From Anticarsia gemmatalis (taxonomy: Eukaryota > Arthropoda > Insecta > Lepidoptera > Erebidae), in NCBI RefSeq assembly GCF_050436995.1, contig NC_134758.1, positions 3,038,001 through 3,102,000 of the forward strand: a stretch of DNA of 64,000 bases, given 5' to 3'. The notes below the pieces were generated by a model, which saw only the letters and a program-made list of their open reading frames with translations, made no database searches and had not been told where the DNA came from. Below are positions 11,601 to 22,330 of this stretch, piece after piece. Positions within the stretch are counted from its first letter, which is position 1. Each line of letters begins with the position of its first letter. Made by a program: the position numbers and the translations under genes.

Positions 11601-12844
11601 ACTAGCTAATAAATCAGACGGGAGTCTTCATTAGGTAGGTTGGAGTAAAAAGTAGCTCGATATGGCTCGTGGAAATAATGCGCGATAGCTTACCCGCCTA
11701 GGTTTTTTATTTTAAGGACTTGTCTGGCATGCTGCTGTGCGCTCGTACTATTTTTAGACCAAAATCAATGCATGTCGGGAACTGAATGTACACCTCTTAC
11801 TGTAATGCCTCTATTCGTGTATCCTTACCAAAATCACGCTACTGGTTTTTTATTAGGTATCCCAGTATCAAGGGTTTGGTATAAATTGTTTTAATTGTGA
11901 TAAAAAATGCTAATTAAAATTACAGTCTGGCAGAAACGCGTCGCAGAAACCGAAGTAACTAATTAAAATTTCACTAACAAATGCTCTACTTGCGTCAAAA
12001 CAAAATAAATATATATTTTTATACCAACATAGCAGTTCCATTACGAAGAATATTCATTGTCATACGACCTCTTCACGTGAAATTGTTCATTTTTCGCCAT
12101 TAGAATACGTGAGACTGAAAGGGGTTTCCGAGAGGTTTGCGAGCTTGTAATTTATCACTACTTGTATTTCCTGAGCACTGTTACCTACATTTTACGATAT
12201 ATTGCCTCCTGAGGCATTTTGGTTGCCCTCTCCTTATCCGGTTTCGTCTTGAGCTTAGAGATGGAAGGAATTTGCGATTTGCTACTAACTGTTTGTACCT
12301 GTACGATTAGTATACATTTAATGTGGTTACAGGAACATCTATTCCTTGAAGCTTTTAGTAGATTGTCTGTTTCGAAATGTATAACGTTAATGGAAACTAT
12401 TCAGCTTAGGCTTTCCATTTGTAACTACTGCTTGCTGCCTAAAACGATAGTCTTTTAGTTCTAAAACCTTTTACGATATTGTTATAGATATATTTATTTG
12501 TTTCTTTTCTCTGTGATTTCTTACCGTGTGTTTAATAGTCAGATTAACACCTTAGATTCATGCAAGCTGACCCAAATGTCTTTGACTAGAATACCGCTTG
12601 TCTTTGCAGAGTAGAACACCCGAAATCGTATTATTCATGCTTGTGTACCTGCAGCTTAAATAGCACTATGCAGCTATCGATCTATAATCTAGTTGCGCCG
12701 AAGGGTGCTTACCTTACCAATCGTTTACCGATCAGTGAACACAAATAGCAACGACTCTGTAAATGAGTATGAAACACTCATAGATCTCGTTAAAATTGTA
12801 CGAAACAAATAATGTCGTTTAAAAATTCCCTTAAAAAAGACAAC
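8634..12844. other. Unannotated spacer
   Basis: About 4 kb of AT-rich sequence. Reading frames at 9356-9565, 11314-11502 and 12219-12458 are short, lack domains and have no convincing splice sites. No tRNA, rRNA or repeat family is recognised. Confidence 0.5.
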
Positions 12845-13013
12845 TCCCGCACTAAGAATTGCTCTTTTGTAGCGGGGAATTTTCGCAAACAAAGGTTACA
12901 AAGTACAACCAGATCCGAAATCATTATTATTTGTGGATCGCACATATCATTGTTCCGTGTGGGAATCGAACCCACGGCCTCCCTAGGCAATAGTAGCGGC
13001 GTGGCGACATAAA
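12845..13013 (-). mobile_element. tRNA-derived SINE, minus-strand copy
   Basis: Read on the minus strand this contains a pol III B-box GGGTTCGATTCC (plus-strand 12962-12973), followed by CACACGGAACA, a body with TGATATGTGCGATCCACAAA, and AAGAGCAATTCTTAGTGCGG near the 3' end. The same body order is found in the plus-strand copy at 55389-55592. The A-box end is degraded. The reading frames overlapping it on both strands are artefacts of the repeat. Confidence 0.8.
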
Positions 13014-14610
13014 CCATTAATTTTTAATTTCCATAAAAACAACTAAGCTACTTTTTCAACAAATTCATCACTCAACCAGGACTTGTCAAGCCCAAAGATT
13101 GCAATAGAAAAAGGTTGGCAAATCGTATTCCAAAGTCGTTAGTTAGGTGTGTCTGGGAACTCAACGCCTAAGCCAATTTGCTCGCAAACCTTCCCGGGAT
13201 GTCGTTTGTATATTTGTATAAAACTACAAATATGTAGGGAAATGTTGTGTATTATAAATAGATTAGATTTGAAAGTTTGCTTCAATTTGCTGACTAACTT
13301 TACGCACGGGTAACCTAGATTTTCTTTTGCGATTTCGGTTCGATACAGCTATGACTTTTTTTCATTTAACCTCTTGACGATACAGGACGTCTCCTATAGT
13401 AATTTAAACTAGACTAATTCCTGTTTTCAAGCTGTCTTACTAATTATCGCGGTGTATTGATTAACTGTAAATATGTTTTGTATTCATCAAAAACAAAAAA
13501 ACTAACTACGTATGAATAAGTCAAAACTTGAGCAGATAACACGTATTCTATCCGAACTTACGCGACGATTACTATAATAATATAGTAAGGCAGCATATGT
13601 ATCAGGATTTTCTTGTAGACACAGAATCCTGAATCCACTTTACTGAAATGGTTGCATCTGCCATAATTACAACTTAACATTTTCACCAAGCAACAGCCAA
13701 TTCAATTACTTATTTCTTATTATCCCCCTATTACACAGCGTCGTGGAAGTTGTCTGAAGAAAAAGTTTTCTATAAGTGCCGCGAAAGTAATTTTCTGTCT
13801 CGCGGATCAGCTGTTCGTTTATAACGGCAATTTGAGGCGCTCGACGCCAGTTGCACTTGCTGATTGGGAGACGATCATTGAAGTTAATAAGTATTGGACA
13901 TGGGCTGTAATTTGAATCTGTGATTGTTTGGGAATGTCTAAATATAGTCTTGGCTTTTGGGTCACTATAATCTAAGCCACGGTAACTTCTATGAGGCTTT
14001 TATATGTATAAGAATTCTTATAAAAGCTAAAGTAACGTAATTAGACATTAGTTATATTACTATATTTCGACAGCTTTATTTTCTAAGAAGAAAATTGTGA
14101 CAGAGACATCTTTTGGGAGAATTCTAAAAAGAAAAAGATTTTAACGCAAGTAACGTTAAATATTTTTTGATCTAAGTAGGTATTATATTGAATCAACCCC
14201 TATCGTCAATAACCTGCAGTGCTTAGATAATAATGTGACGTAAACCTCATTAAACCGTAAACCGCTTCTATTCACTACGTATTGTAGAGTATTGTTAAAC
14301 TTGCTAACTTAGCTAAATTCTTGCACTACAAATGGGTTAACTTCACTGCAATAAGTGGAATTTGCAGCCACAAACTTTGTTTACTAACCTAATGCTTTAC
14401 CCATTGGGCTTTCGCCGCTCCATATAATCTAGGATACGAATTGGGCGACCACAAAGGCACTCTATTTTTTTAACTTTAGTAATTCGCACGCGTGTCACGT
14501 ATCAACTCCAAAATAAATTGATGTAGGACGTGGTGAGGGCGTATAGCTTTCATTTGACAAAATATGTCTGGAAACTTTAACAAAAGAATTGTTACGATTC
14601 TGGTACTTAC
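13014..14610. other. Unannotated spacer
   Basis: AT-rich with no recognised feature. A GC-richer patch at about 13,800-13,870 has no motif I can name. Confidence 0.5.
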
Positions 14611-14679
14611 CGTCTTAAGAAAGTTAGGTCTAAAAGTGCCTTCAAGGTAAAGGACATATTGGTCGAAATTAGAAAGTGC
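14611..14679 (-). CDS. Candidate internal exon, minus strand, unidentified
   Basis: On the minus strand a pyrimidine-rich acceptor (ACTTTTTATCTTGGCAG) is followed by 69 nt that translate without a stop as ALSNFDQYVLYLEGTFRPN followed by FLKT. They end at a consensus donor ACG|GTAAGTACC. Both ends are in phase 0. The peptide matches no family I recognise. Consensus donors occur by chance many times in a window this long, and no neighbouring minus-strand exon was found, so this is a weak call. Confidence 0.22.
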
Positions 14680-15093
14680 CTGCCAAGATAAAAAGTATGA
14701 TAATCTGTTAGTATTTGACCTCTTTAGCATTTTTTATAATAGCACTAAAACTGTGGGACCTATTAACCTCAGTTGTATTCAAGTTTAAAATCAACCATTT
14801 TGCGTACATTTTCGGCTGAAGTATTAACAGATTATTATATTTTTTATCTAGGCCGGAACTTTTATCTTTTTACCAAAAAATTATGAAACATGGGTGATGT
14901 CCTGTCTAGTTAATCTAGCGGATGTTATGTAGGAACACTGCTAAAACTCCAGATTATAAATTAGCGTGGGTAGTGGTAATATTGCTCAATACTACACTAC
15001 TATCTGAAATATTGGCTCTGTTTACTACGTTTTTCACAAAACTGTATAGATGCCTCAAATGCGATATCGTTCTTATTACACGAGACTATCATT
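14680..15093. other. Unannotated spacer
   Basis: AT-rich sequence. A frame at 14922-15176 runs into the repeat that follows and is not supported. Confidence 0.5.
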
Positions 15094-15170
15094 ATAAATG
15101 GCGAAACGTGGGTGTATTTTTCACCAATTCGTGTATAACAGGCGTGATGGTATGTATGAATGTTAATGTG
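15094..15170 (+). mobile_element. Retroposon tail (GGCGAA...GGCGTGATG family), copy 1
   Basis: AAATGGCGAAACGTGGGTGT, then TTCACCAATTCGTGTATAAC, then AGGCGTGATGGTATGTATG. Related blocks recur in the same order at 16000-16090 and, more diverged, at 63094-63154. The end in TATGTATG-type repeats fits the 3' end of a 5'-truncated non-LTR retrotransposon. The LINE clade is not determined. Confidence 0.6.
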
Positions 15171-15524
15171 ATTTAAATGTACTAACACGATTTGAAACAA
15201 GATTTCACCGCTAAATGGTAGAAGCCTTCAGTAGACCAATACTCTAAAACTATCGACTGCCGACAGCTGCCTATCTATCGACAATTTTTTTATGAAAACC
15301 TAAGCGTCCCTATCAGGTGCCGTACGAACGTATGTTTCAGTACATTTTGAATATCAAACTCTCGATAGTTGGTTTCTGTTGTAGAATAAAGCGCTACAGT
15401 TGCCTACAACTAATTGCTTTTCAACTATTACAGAAGACTTCTCCCAGGTGACCGGTTACATAGGTGTGCCTACAAAATTAGTTCCCAATATTTAGCATAG
15501 TCCTGTTCAAAATTCAATTGTAAA
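15171..15524. other. Unannotated spacer
   Basis: No feature recognised between the retroposon tail and the foldback at 15.5 kb. Confidence 0.5.
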
Positions 15525-15607
15525 CCGCACTGATGCGGGCAAACAATCCAGTGAAAATTGACAACATTTCCCTGGATTGTTTGCGGCGAGGTATCAAATC
15601 AGTGCGG
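15525..15607. repeat. Short foldback element (83 bp)
   Basis: The inner arms GCAAACAATCCAG (15539-15551) and CTGGATTGTTTGC (15572-15584) pair perfectly across a 20-nt loop. The outer arms CCGCACTGAT (15525-15534) and ATCAGTGCGG (15598-15607) also pair. The two paired blocks are separated by unequal internal bulges. Such a compact, near-complete hairpin fits a tiny MITE or a structured regulatory element. No second copy is in the window. Confidence 0.65.
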
Positions 15608-15999
15608 GATAGACCCGGGCCATTTCAACACGTACATTTTATACAAAACCACTATGGGAAATTCTATGAGTAAATATTTATTGATTTGTAAGTGATCTTT
15701 TATATTTATGTATTGCAGAATATTGTTATGTAAATTAAAACTGTGGTTCTGCGGTAGTATATGAGATTATTAATTGCCAAATGTGGGGCAATAATATGCA
15801 CGTTTTGTTAATTGTACATTTCAGCATTATATTCATAGGCACTGATTTAAGCTTAAGTCTCTTTTACTGAAATACAACGTCATAATGTTATGATGATAAT
15901 AATCTAGCTCTACACAGTCAATTTAACAGCTCGCCAAAACTCAAAACACAGGAGAAAACAATAGTAGCTAAAAAAATTGCCTTGTCCCCTATTAATTGT
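15608..15999. other. Unannotated spacer
   Basis: AT-rich sequence with nothing recognised. Confidence 0.5.
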
Positions 16000-16090
16000 T
16001 AAATGGCGAAACGTAAATGACGAAACGTGGTAGGTCTGCCTCTGTCAACACCTCATAGTCATAAAGGCGTGATGTTATCAATATGAATAA
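16000..16090 (+). mobile_element. Retroposon tail (GGCGAA...GGCGTGATG family), copy 2
   Basis: It begins AAATGGCGAAACGTA and immediately repeats AATGACGAAACGTGG, then TAGGTCTGCCTCTGTC and AAAGGCGTGATGTTAT. The doubled start looks like a short internal duplication. About 0.9 kb from copy 1 in the same orientation, but diverged enough to be a separate insertion. Confidence 0.6.
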
Positions 16091-16872
16091 AACAGAATTG
16101 TAATCGATGATATCTAAACTGTATACGAAAGTTATTACAATTCTACATTTTACCCTAGATTACTTTACATTTCGACACGTCTCAAGCAACACTAGTTAAA
16201 GAATAAGCCTAAAACTAGAATAATAACATACTCACTATGAACTATCGTGTACAAAATTAACCCGTCCGACATTCACAGCCAATAATATCCGAGTCTAGAT
16301 TCGTTCAAGGGTTACTGGTCAGAGGTCGTGGGGTAGAAGGTCATCTATGCACTGATTTAACCCCCGTGTGATTTATTTAGTTGCCTAGCGAACTAGCGAT
16401 GGGATTGGCTGAGCTACGTTATGGTAACTGGTATAGAGTTTTTTTATACCACAAAGGTAAATTTATATGACACAGGATTATATCCTAGTACAGGCTCCCT
16501 AAACGTATATGTTCTATGTAATTAAATTATAAGACGTAAGTTAAGTATTGTACTCGTGTAGATCTGTATGATGGGTAAACTCGCATGAAACACAGTTCAA
16601 GTTTTGTGTGAAAAAATGTTACTATTGAAATTGAGTTATGAATGTGAATAAAGCAAATGCAGTCCGCAGGGATGCAAGTTGTGTTCTTTGGTTCCTGGTC
16701 TAATCCTGTGGGATGCAGGCGGGATTTAATTGATGTATCTGAATTGTGGGTGTATGTGTAATAATCAAAGCACTATATAACTATTGTTTGTGTAATTTAC
16801 CTTACTTGCAAGTTAAGTTAAAGGCTTAGACGCGTAGGAAGTAGGTTCACGTGGGTATTGTGAAAAGAACAA
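16091..16872. other. Unannotated spacer
   Basis: No recognisable gene, RNA or repeat. Confidence 0.5.
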
Positions 16873-17035
16873 TATCATCAGCCTAGCCTTTCTGCCTTTC
16901 TTCCAACTATGTTGGAGTCGGCCTCCAGTCTTATTTCCTACTGCTACGACCTACTGCCTATCCGACCTCCGTAACCCTGTTAGCTGCTTATAATACGATA
17001 CTTTTCTGTCAGCCAAGAGCAATACTCGAATCAAA
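16873..17035 (-). mobile_element. Lepidopteran SINE-type element, minus strand
   Basis: The plus strand reads TCATCAGCCTAGCCTTT, then CCAACTATGTTGGAGTCGGC, CTCCAGTCTTATT, and CTGCCTATCCGACCTCCGTA. I recognise the first blocks as a very common lepidopteran repeat. Read on the minus strand it ends GACTGGAGGCCGACTCC..AACATAGTTGG..GGCTAGGCTGATGATA. The 63.6-kb element ends with the same tail, while the bodies differ. The 5' boundary is not clear. Confidence 0.7.
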
Positions 17036-17395
17036 AACATCTTGATCGAAAATTCATTACTATAACCATCATATTACAGCAGCTTTAAACATTTACTATC
17101 TTATCAAAAGCAAGAAAATCTTCGAAAACATTTGATTCGCTCACAATTGCAAACGTTTTCGCACACGCTAAGGTGAACACAATATAACCAATGTGTTTTG
17201 TAAGGCGATACGGCGATACGGTTTTTTTATATTGTTGTTATACGTTAATGTGTTGGAGGTGTCCGTGACCCAGAGTTGCCGTGCTGATCGATTAGCGACA
17301 TTCGATCGAGTCGAACTGCCTATCCACTTAGTATGTGCAAGATATACGAGAAAGGCAAAGTTATAACTATGGCCAATATTTTAAGTGCGAGTTTC
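17036..17395. other. Unannotated spacer
   Basis: AT-rich. A short repeated CGATACGG pair near 17,207-17,222 is the only local pattern. Confidence 0.5.
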
Positions 17396-17502
17396 TAACC
17401 CCCGGTTGCTGAGGTACACGAAGCGATAGTTTATCTATTCAGCAGCGTTTAAACTCATATAAAAAAACCCTACCGCTAAATGTACTCAGAAACCGGTGGT
17501 TA
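17396..17502. mobile_element. MITE-like foldback, copy B
   Basis: The left end TAACCCCCGGTTGCTGAGG mirrors the right end ACTCAGAAACCGGTGGTTA. The interior GATAGTTTATCTATT..AGCAGCGTTTAAACTCATAT matches copy A at 2807-2929. It is shorter (107 against 123 bp) because the inner part of the stem is reduced. Confidence 0.8.
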
Positions 17503-18086
17503 GAATATATGCTTCGATTTGTGTGGTTCGATTTCAATCCAAAACAAAATTCATTTAAAAAATAGAACTATGTAACGGGTTTTCCATCGTATTTAAAGTT
17601 TATAAAATTGTGTGATTTATTTATCGGCTAGTATGGCTGTCGTCTTGTTGCGTTACACAAAGGCACTGGAAAGTACCATTGGAAAAGGAATTTTGTTATC
17701 GAATTTATATTCTTTGCCAAAGTACACAATATAGGTGCTCGACGTGTCTATAAAATGGAAATATCTACTATAAAACTTTCACAATACTACGCTGAAAATC
17801 GTCACGTATTTAATTACTTTCGACTATACAAAAGAGAAATATATTGGCTGTCTGTCCACACAATAAATTGTACAAAATTCATGTTCTCTTTGTTACAATA
17901 AAATCGTGTGTCGCATACTTAATTCCAACTATATTTTACAAGATAATTCAGTTTTTTCTATGATTCGTATTAGTTTTCTTCAGGAACAAGACGACACTAG
18001 AATTATCAATATTCCCGCGAAAAGGTCAACGACCGTCTAGCGATCCGAAGTGATTTATACTGATTGGATTATTCTCTCTGTTACAG
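17503..18086. other. Spacer, probable intron upstream of the candidate exon
   Basis: No coding signal. The last 30 bases hold a branch-point-like ACTGAT (about 18059-18064) and a pyrimidine tract, TTCTCTCTGTTACAG, leading into the candidate exon. Confidence 0.45.
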
Positions 18087-18138
18087 ACATTTAGTTGCAG
18101 CCCATAATCATCCTACAATGGAGGCTGATACCACACCC
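18087..18138 (+). CDS. Candidate exon of an unidentified long-intron gene
   Basis: A branch-point-like ACTGAT, a pyrimidine tract and the acceptor TTCTCTCTGTTACAG end at 18086. The donor CCC|GTAAGTACC starts at 18139. Between them lie 52 nt. One frame is open throughout: after one base completing a previous codon it reads HLVAAHNHPTMEADTTP and ends in phase 0. The ATG at 18118 has a good start context (ACAATGG). The exon is therefore either internal coding, or a first coding exon with 31 nt of 5' UTR whose protein would begin MEADTTP. I do not recognise the protein. No partner exon is identified in the rest of the window, so the flanking introns would be very long. Of all splice-site pairs seen this has the best signals, but it remains unproven. 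Confidence 0.42.
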
Positions 18139-18257
18139 GTAAGTACCTAGATTATAACTAACTAATGAAATAAATAATATAAAATATAATGACATTTATA
18201 AGTATAATCATCTACATTATATACACATCACAACAAGGATTTGTAAGTTTCGTACTA

Positions 18258-18417
18258 CTACTGCCATCTGTTGGCATGCTTACGACAACCGCTACATGTT
18301 CCCGTAGGATGACAACGCTAAAGGAGGTTCATATCGGGGTGTGAAATTCACTCCGTGACAGTTAGATGGCGTTGCTGTACTCGCAGTATGCAACGTGGTA
18401 GTGTAGATGGCGCTGTG
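18258..18417. promoter_or_regulatory. Cluster of three CTCF-like motifs
   Basis: Site 1 (18258-18274, minus strand) reads CCAACAGATGGCAGTAG. Site 2 (18361-18377, plus) reads GTTAGATGGCGTTGCTG. Site 3 (18401-18417, plus) reads GTGTAGATGGCGCTGTG. All share AGATGGC and fit the CTCF core AG(A/G)(G/T)GGC(A/G), with site 1 closest to the extended form. Sites 2 and 3 point opposite to site 1. They lie 120-280 bp downstream of the candidate exon's donor. An insulator or looping role is inference. AGATGGCGCTGT-like words also occur in some insect repeats. Confidence 0.4.
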
Positions 18418-18839
18418 TTAAACTTTGTTCAAGTGTATTGCGTAGCGAACTAGGACAGTTTGTGATTTTTGAACTTGCTTAGTGTTTTGTCCACCCTCCG
18501 TTAGGTGTCGTTATTATATTTTTTTTTGAACATTTTTTTTTCACAATAAAACTTTTACACAAACAAAAAACATCTGTAAATAGCTCTAGGCATAAAACCA
18601 AAGTTAGGGATGAATGTAAATTGTTTCCACTGACATAACTGTATCGAAACTTTTGAGTTAATTCCGTATATAGTCTAGAAATAGCCGAAAGGCAGTCGAG
18701 CACTCATTTAAGCCTCCCATTCCGACAGTGTGCTTGATGTATGCAACACATATTCTAATAGAAGCCTGAAAGCTTGTCCGTGTTATTTTTAAAAATTCAA
18801 CCCCACTCAAAAGGCGTCCCGTATGTAAGCTTAATTTAA

Positions 18840-19660
18840 TGCTGTATATGGACTTCGCACGTAACATTTTTCGCGCAATATCACGAGGCATTCACGCCGC
18901 GTTATATAAGTGCCGAATTAACACATTTTGGCACGGGTTTCGCTTTTACAATATTTTAAAAGATTGCATATGGCACCGTCCCACTGGCCGAGTATCCATT
19001 GTCCGCGGGGTTATATTCGGCGAATTTATCGAAAGCGTTCCCAGCCTCATATTGCTCGCTATCGGTTCATTAATAAACTATATCCTGTTGCCGCACCATA
19101 CAATACAATAGCCGCAGAACGTTTCAGAATCGCTCGCGTGCGAAATTTATAGCGGTTAGAATTTTGAATATTCGTTTCCATCTGTGCCGCTTCAATTAAT
19201 AAAAAAGTTTCGAATAAAAACAGACGCTGAGATTGGCGCCCACTGAAAATTGGGCTTTTAGGTTTAACGTCGGGTAGAAAACAAAACAATGAGCGACTTG
19301 TTTTTGTTTGTGCTTGGAACGCGTATAATTAACTAATGTTATGAAAAAGCAGAGTGCACATTTTAGTAAAACAAAGCTGCTCGTAAATTCGCTGTGTGCT
19401 AGTAGGTGCACGCCGCCTCGGGCGAACCGCGGTGCCGCTCGGCTCACGTCTGTTCCGGATATTCAACGTTACGAATGGCTTTATTAAGACTAAATATTAC
19501 AATTTCCGAGCAACTATTGCGACGGTTAGAATTGCTAATGCCCGCCGAAGGAGTCGAGTGAAAAGATGCGATTGCACCCAAACCCGCCCGGCGCCGCCAG
19601 TTTCCTGTTTTATGAGCGGCGAAATTGCAGTTTCACTCTGAGTTGCCAACTACCACCGGA
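18840..19660. promoter_or_regulatory. CpG-richer, repeat-free block (candidate regulatory DNA)
   Basis: Against an AT-rich background this block has many CpG steps (TTTTTCGCGC, TTCACGCCGCG, CGAACCGCGG, AACCCGCCCGGCGCCGCC). It also contains homeodomain-type cores (CAATTAAT, TTCATTAAT). Several overlapping short frames on both strands (18658-19641) carry no recognisable domain and differ in frame, as expected of non-coding sequence freed from stop codons by higher GC. It could be a conserved enhancer cluster or an unseen GC-rich exon or promoter. Confidence 0.35.
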
Positions 19661-19799
19661 TGTTAGGTTTTGACTGATTTGAATACTTCTTTCTCGATAG
19701 CGCTGTCGATATTCTTACTTTCTCTGTTCTACAAACTCTTCAAAAGTAAACCAGGGGAGAATCGCGTGTTCTTATCTAACTTAAGAAAAACAACCAAAA

Positions 19800-20690
19800 A
19801 TATCTTAGTCCGTTGTTAAGGGGATATCGTCGGAGGGGGCTGCGTCTTGCAACCACAAATTACTATGATTTAATATTGCTTAGTTATCTGCGGGTTGGTA
19901 ATTTGTTAGCGCCTCTCAGCCCCGCGTTGGGCGCCATTGTTGCTCTGCAGCCTTTTGTTCATCGCCTTCTACTGGCGATACGATCTTGAGTTATTATGAT
20001 TAGGATTCTTTGCCAAGTGACGCGAACTCGCTAATTCCTCCATTATCGTTTTAGTTTTACTCACTTGTGAGGGTTTTATAACACTTTTTTGTTTTCATCT
20101 CGCGTTTTTCACGACCCTCGCGGAATTAGCCATCATTCTTCAGTGCTCTTTGTCTTTTAATCTTAAATTAAAGCTTGCTTATGTCTTGACTGTAATAACA
20201 GTTATAATATACTGTCGGCTGCTAGTCAGTGCTGGCCTGCGTCAATTTGTTTACATAATGCGTCCAGTAAACTACTCAATTAATATACGCATACGCATAA
20301 GCTTGCGAGGTGACCTAGTAGATTAATAAACGTCACCACTGCTCGTAAAGTCAATGGAGTTAATATATCAGGCGACACGTCACGCCATGGCCGGCACTTT
20401 CATTTCATATAGTGCTCTCAAACATATCGATCCGTGTGTGGCTTTTTCAATTAGTGAAAACATTCGATTGTCATTGTGTTTATAGTGTAATTGCTGGTTT
20501 GTTATCCATCCATCTTGACCGGTGTAATGGGTAGCCATCAGGGAAATGAATCGCCCCGTTGTCTGTCCGGACGGAATGGGAGCGCGGTACAAGTGTTCTC
20601 GTCGCAAAATTGCTTTCCGTTTTAATGTCCGAGGTATCAAGGGATGCCTCGTTTCCGTGCTGATTGTTTTAACATTTATATTTAAAACAG
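19800..20690. promoter_or_regulatory. Second CpG-richer block with forkhead and homeodomain words
   Basis: Moderately GC-rich with mixed motif words: TTGTTTACATAAT (forkhead-type core TGTTTAC, about 20248), ACTCAATTAATATACG, and TTCAATTAGTG. The minus-strand frame at 20380-20640 (86 codons) has no recognisable domain or exon frame and is not called a gene. The absence of repeats suggests selective constraint, but this is inference. Confidence 0.3.
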
Positions 20691-21534
20691 GTTGTTACTG
20701 AACGGTCTCGTTCCTTTTCTCTTATATCCACATTCCACGTCTAAAAGCTTTCATTAATAACGTTCGCTGTGTTATAATCACTCTATTTTATTTGTTTGTT
20801 GCTTGATGAATTTATATCATTTGTAGAAGTATTACTCATAAACGTACTTCATGTGCGCGCTTAATACCATGTACTTACCTAATATTTTCTTTTGACTAAG
20901 GTATGCTTGACTAAAATCTTTCTTGTTCTTTGGGATTTTAAACTAACAAGCATAACACCATCGTTCATTTATTAAACATCGTATCATGAAGATACATTTT
21001 TTTTATTAATATTTAATCGTTTATTCGTCTACTCATATGTTTTTCATTTCATGATTTATTCATATAGTACTGTGGTTACAGTACAGTTTTTCAGTCTTAT
21101 CGTATTTTATTTGATTTTAATTTGATTATTTTCAGTTTTCAGATGCCTGCATGCATATTTTGATTTGTCAAAGTTTGAAACTGAAGAAGTTTTTCCATTC
21201 TATTAAATTTTCTAGAAAATTCAAAACTGATTAAATTGCTTGAAATATTTTGTGATTTTATTACTAGTTACGGCAACGACAAGTTGCGATATCAGTTCGA
21301 CAAGTGAATGATGAGAGGTTATAAATAAAAATGTTATTCTTAATTTTCTGAAGATTCGAGAGACCTAGTTAAGAATGCATAACTTATGTAGCCACATTTA
21401 TAAACAATGCAAATATTTATTGCTAGACCAACATAAGCAAAACCAGAGTGTTATTACTTCCTAGATATAATTAAAACCGAACTGAAACACTTTCCAGTGG
21501 TTTTAGACCCAAGATCAAAGAGCACCAGTGTCTT

Positions 21535-22330
21535 CCATCATCCAGCAACGTTAGCGGTTGGGCTAGCGCGAAAATCGTAAATATCCCCTCGTTGCGCTAT
21601 GGCAGTGCAGTTAGCAAGGATTGCAGATACTGCAATGGCATGCAGCGTGCGTGCCACACCCCATTCATTAGGCGCCGAGTGCTTCCGCGCATTTATCAAT
21701 CTACCCACACAAAGGCGGTTCGCAACCCTCCTCATAAACACGGCGAATAGATTTTTAAATACGATTATCTGTTTAAAAGCACATTAGTTTGTATTAAAAC
21801 CGTTTTTTACCTCATTTGTCTTCACTAACCTGATTTATCATTATGTTTTATATTTGAAACAAAATGAAGCTTCAAAATTTACCGATCGACGATTTTTGTT
21901 GCAGCATTGCGTACATCGCATTGAATATTCAAGCGAATGCCATAATGTTGAAATATGCACATGTGTCTGATATGTTCGCGACATCAAGATGCAATTCGCG
22001 TGTTACGTCAATCAGGCTTTGTTTGTTATTTCAGCCCGACTCAATGCTCAATACCTGTGACGTAAATATTATTTCAAAAAGCAATCGACGACAAACGACC
22101 AATCGAAAACTGTTCGATTCAATTGAGAAATTTCCAATTTGTCAAGTACTTAAACTCGAGTAAACGTTAACCCTTCGACCCTTCTGTGAGAATTTTAGCT
22201 AAATTCGTCTGTACAAGGCGTAGAATAGAGTGGAACGAAATGATCAGTTTCAACTGGGCGGAGAGTTCGCGCACCTGCGTCTCCGGTGATCCAGGCTTAT
22301 GGCCAGCCGCTCCGTATAAATGCTAAGATA
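21535..22330. promoter_or_regulatory. Third CpG-richer block
   Basis: Two patches (about 21,540-21,740 and 21,870-22,330) are richer in CpG and contain frames on both strands (21538-21741 minus, 21599-21787 plus, 21864-22163 plus) with no recognisable domain. GCAAGGATTGCAGATACTGC at about 21615 is locally repetitive. Probably non-coding regulatory DNA; no function can be assigned. Confidence 0.28.

Noticed and set aside
12702..12752. Minus-strand acceptor CTCATTTACAG and donor GTAAG|GTAAGCACC with a 44-nt open segment.
   Set aside because: Too short, weak donor, no recognisable peptide.
12790..13017. 75- and 66-codon frames on opposite strands.
   Set aside because: Both overlap the reverse tRNA-derived SINE; IPTRNNDM-type peptides come from the tRNA head.
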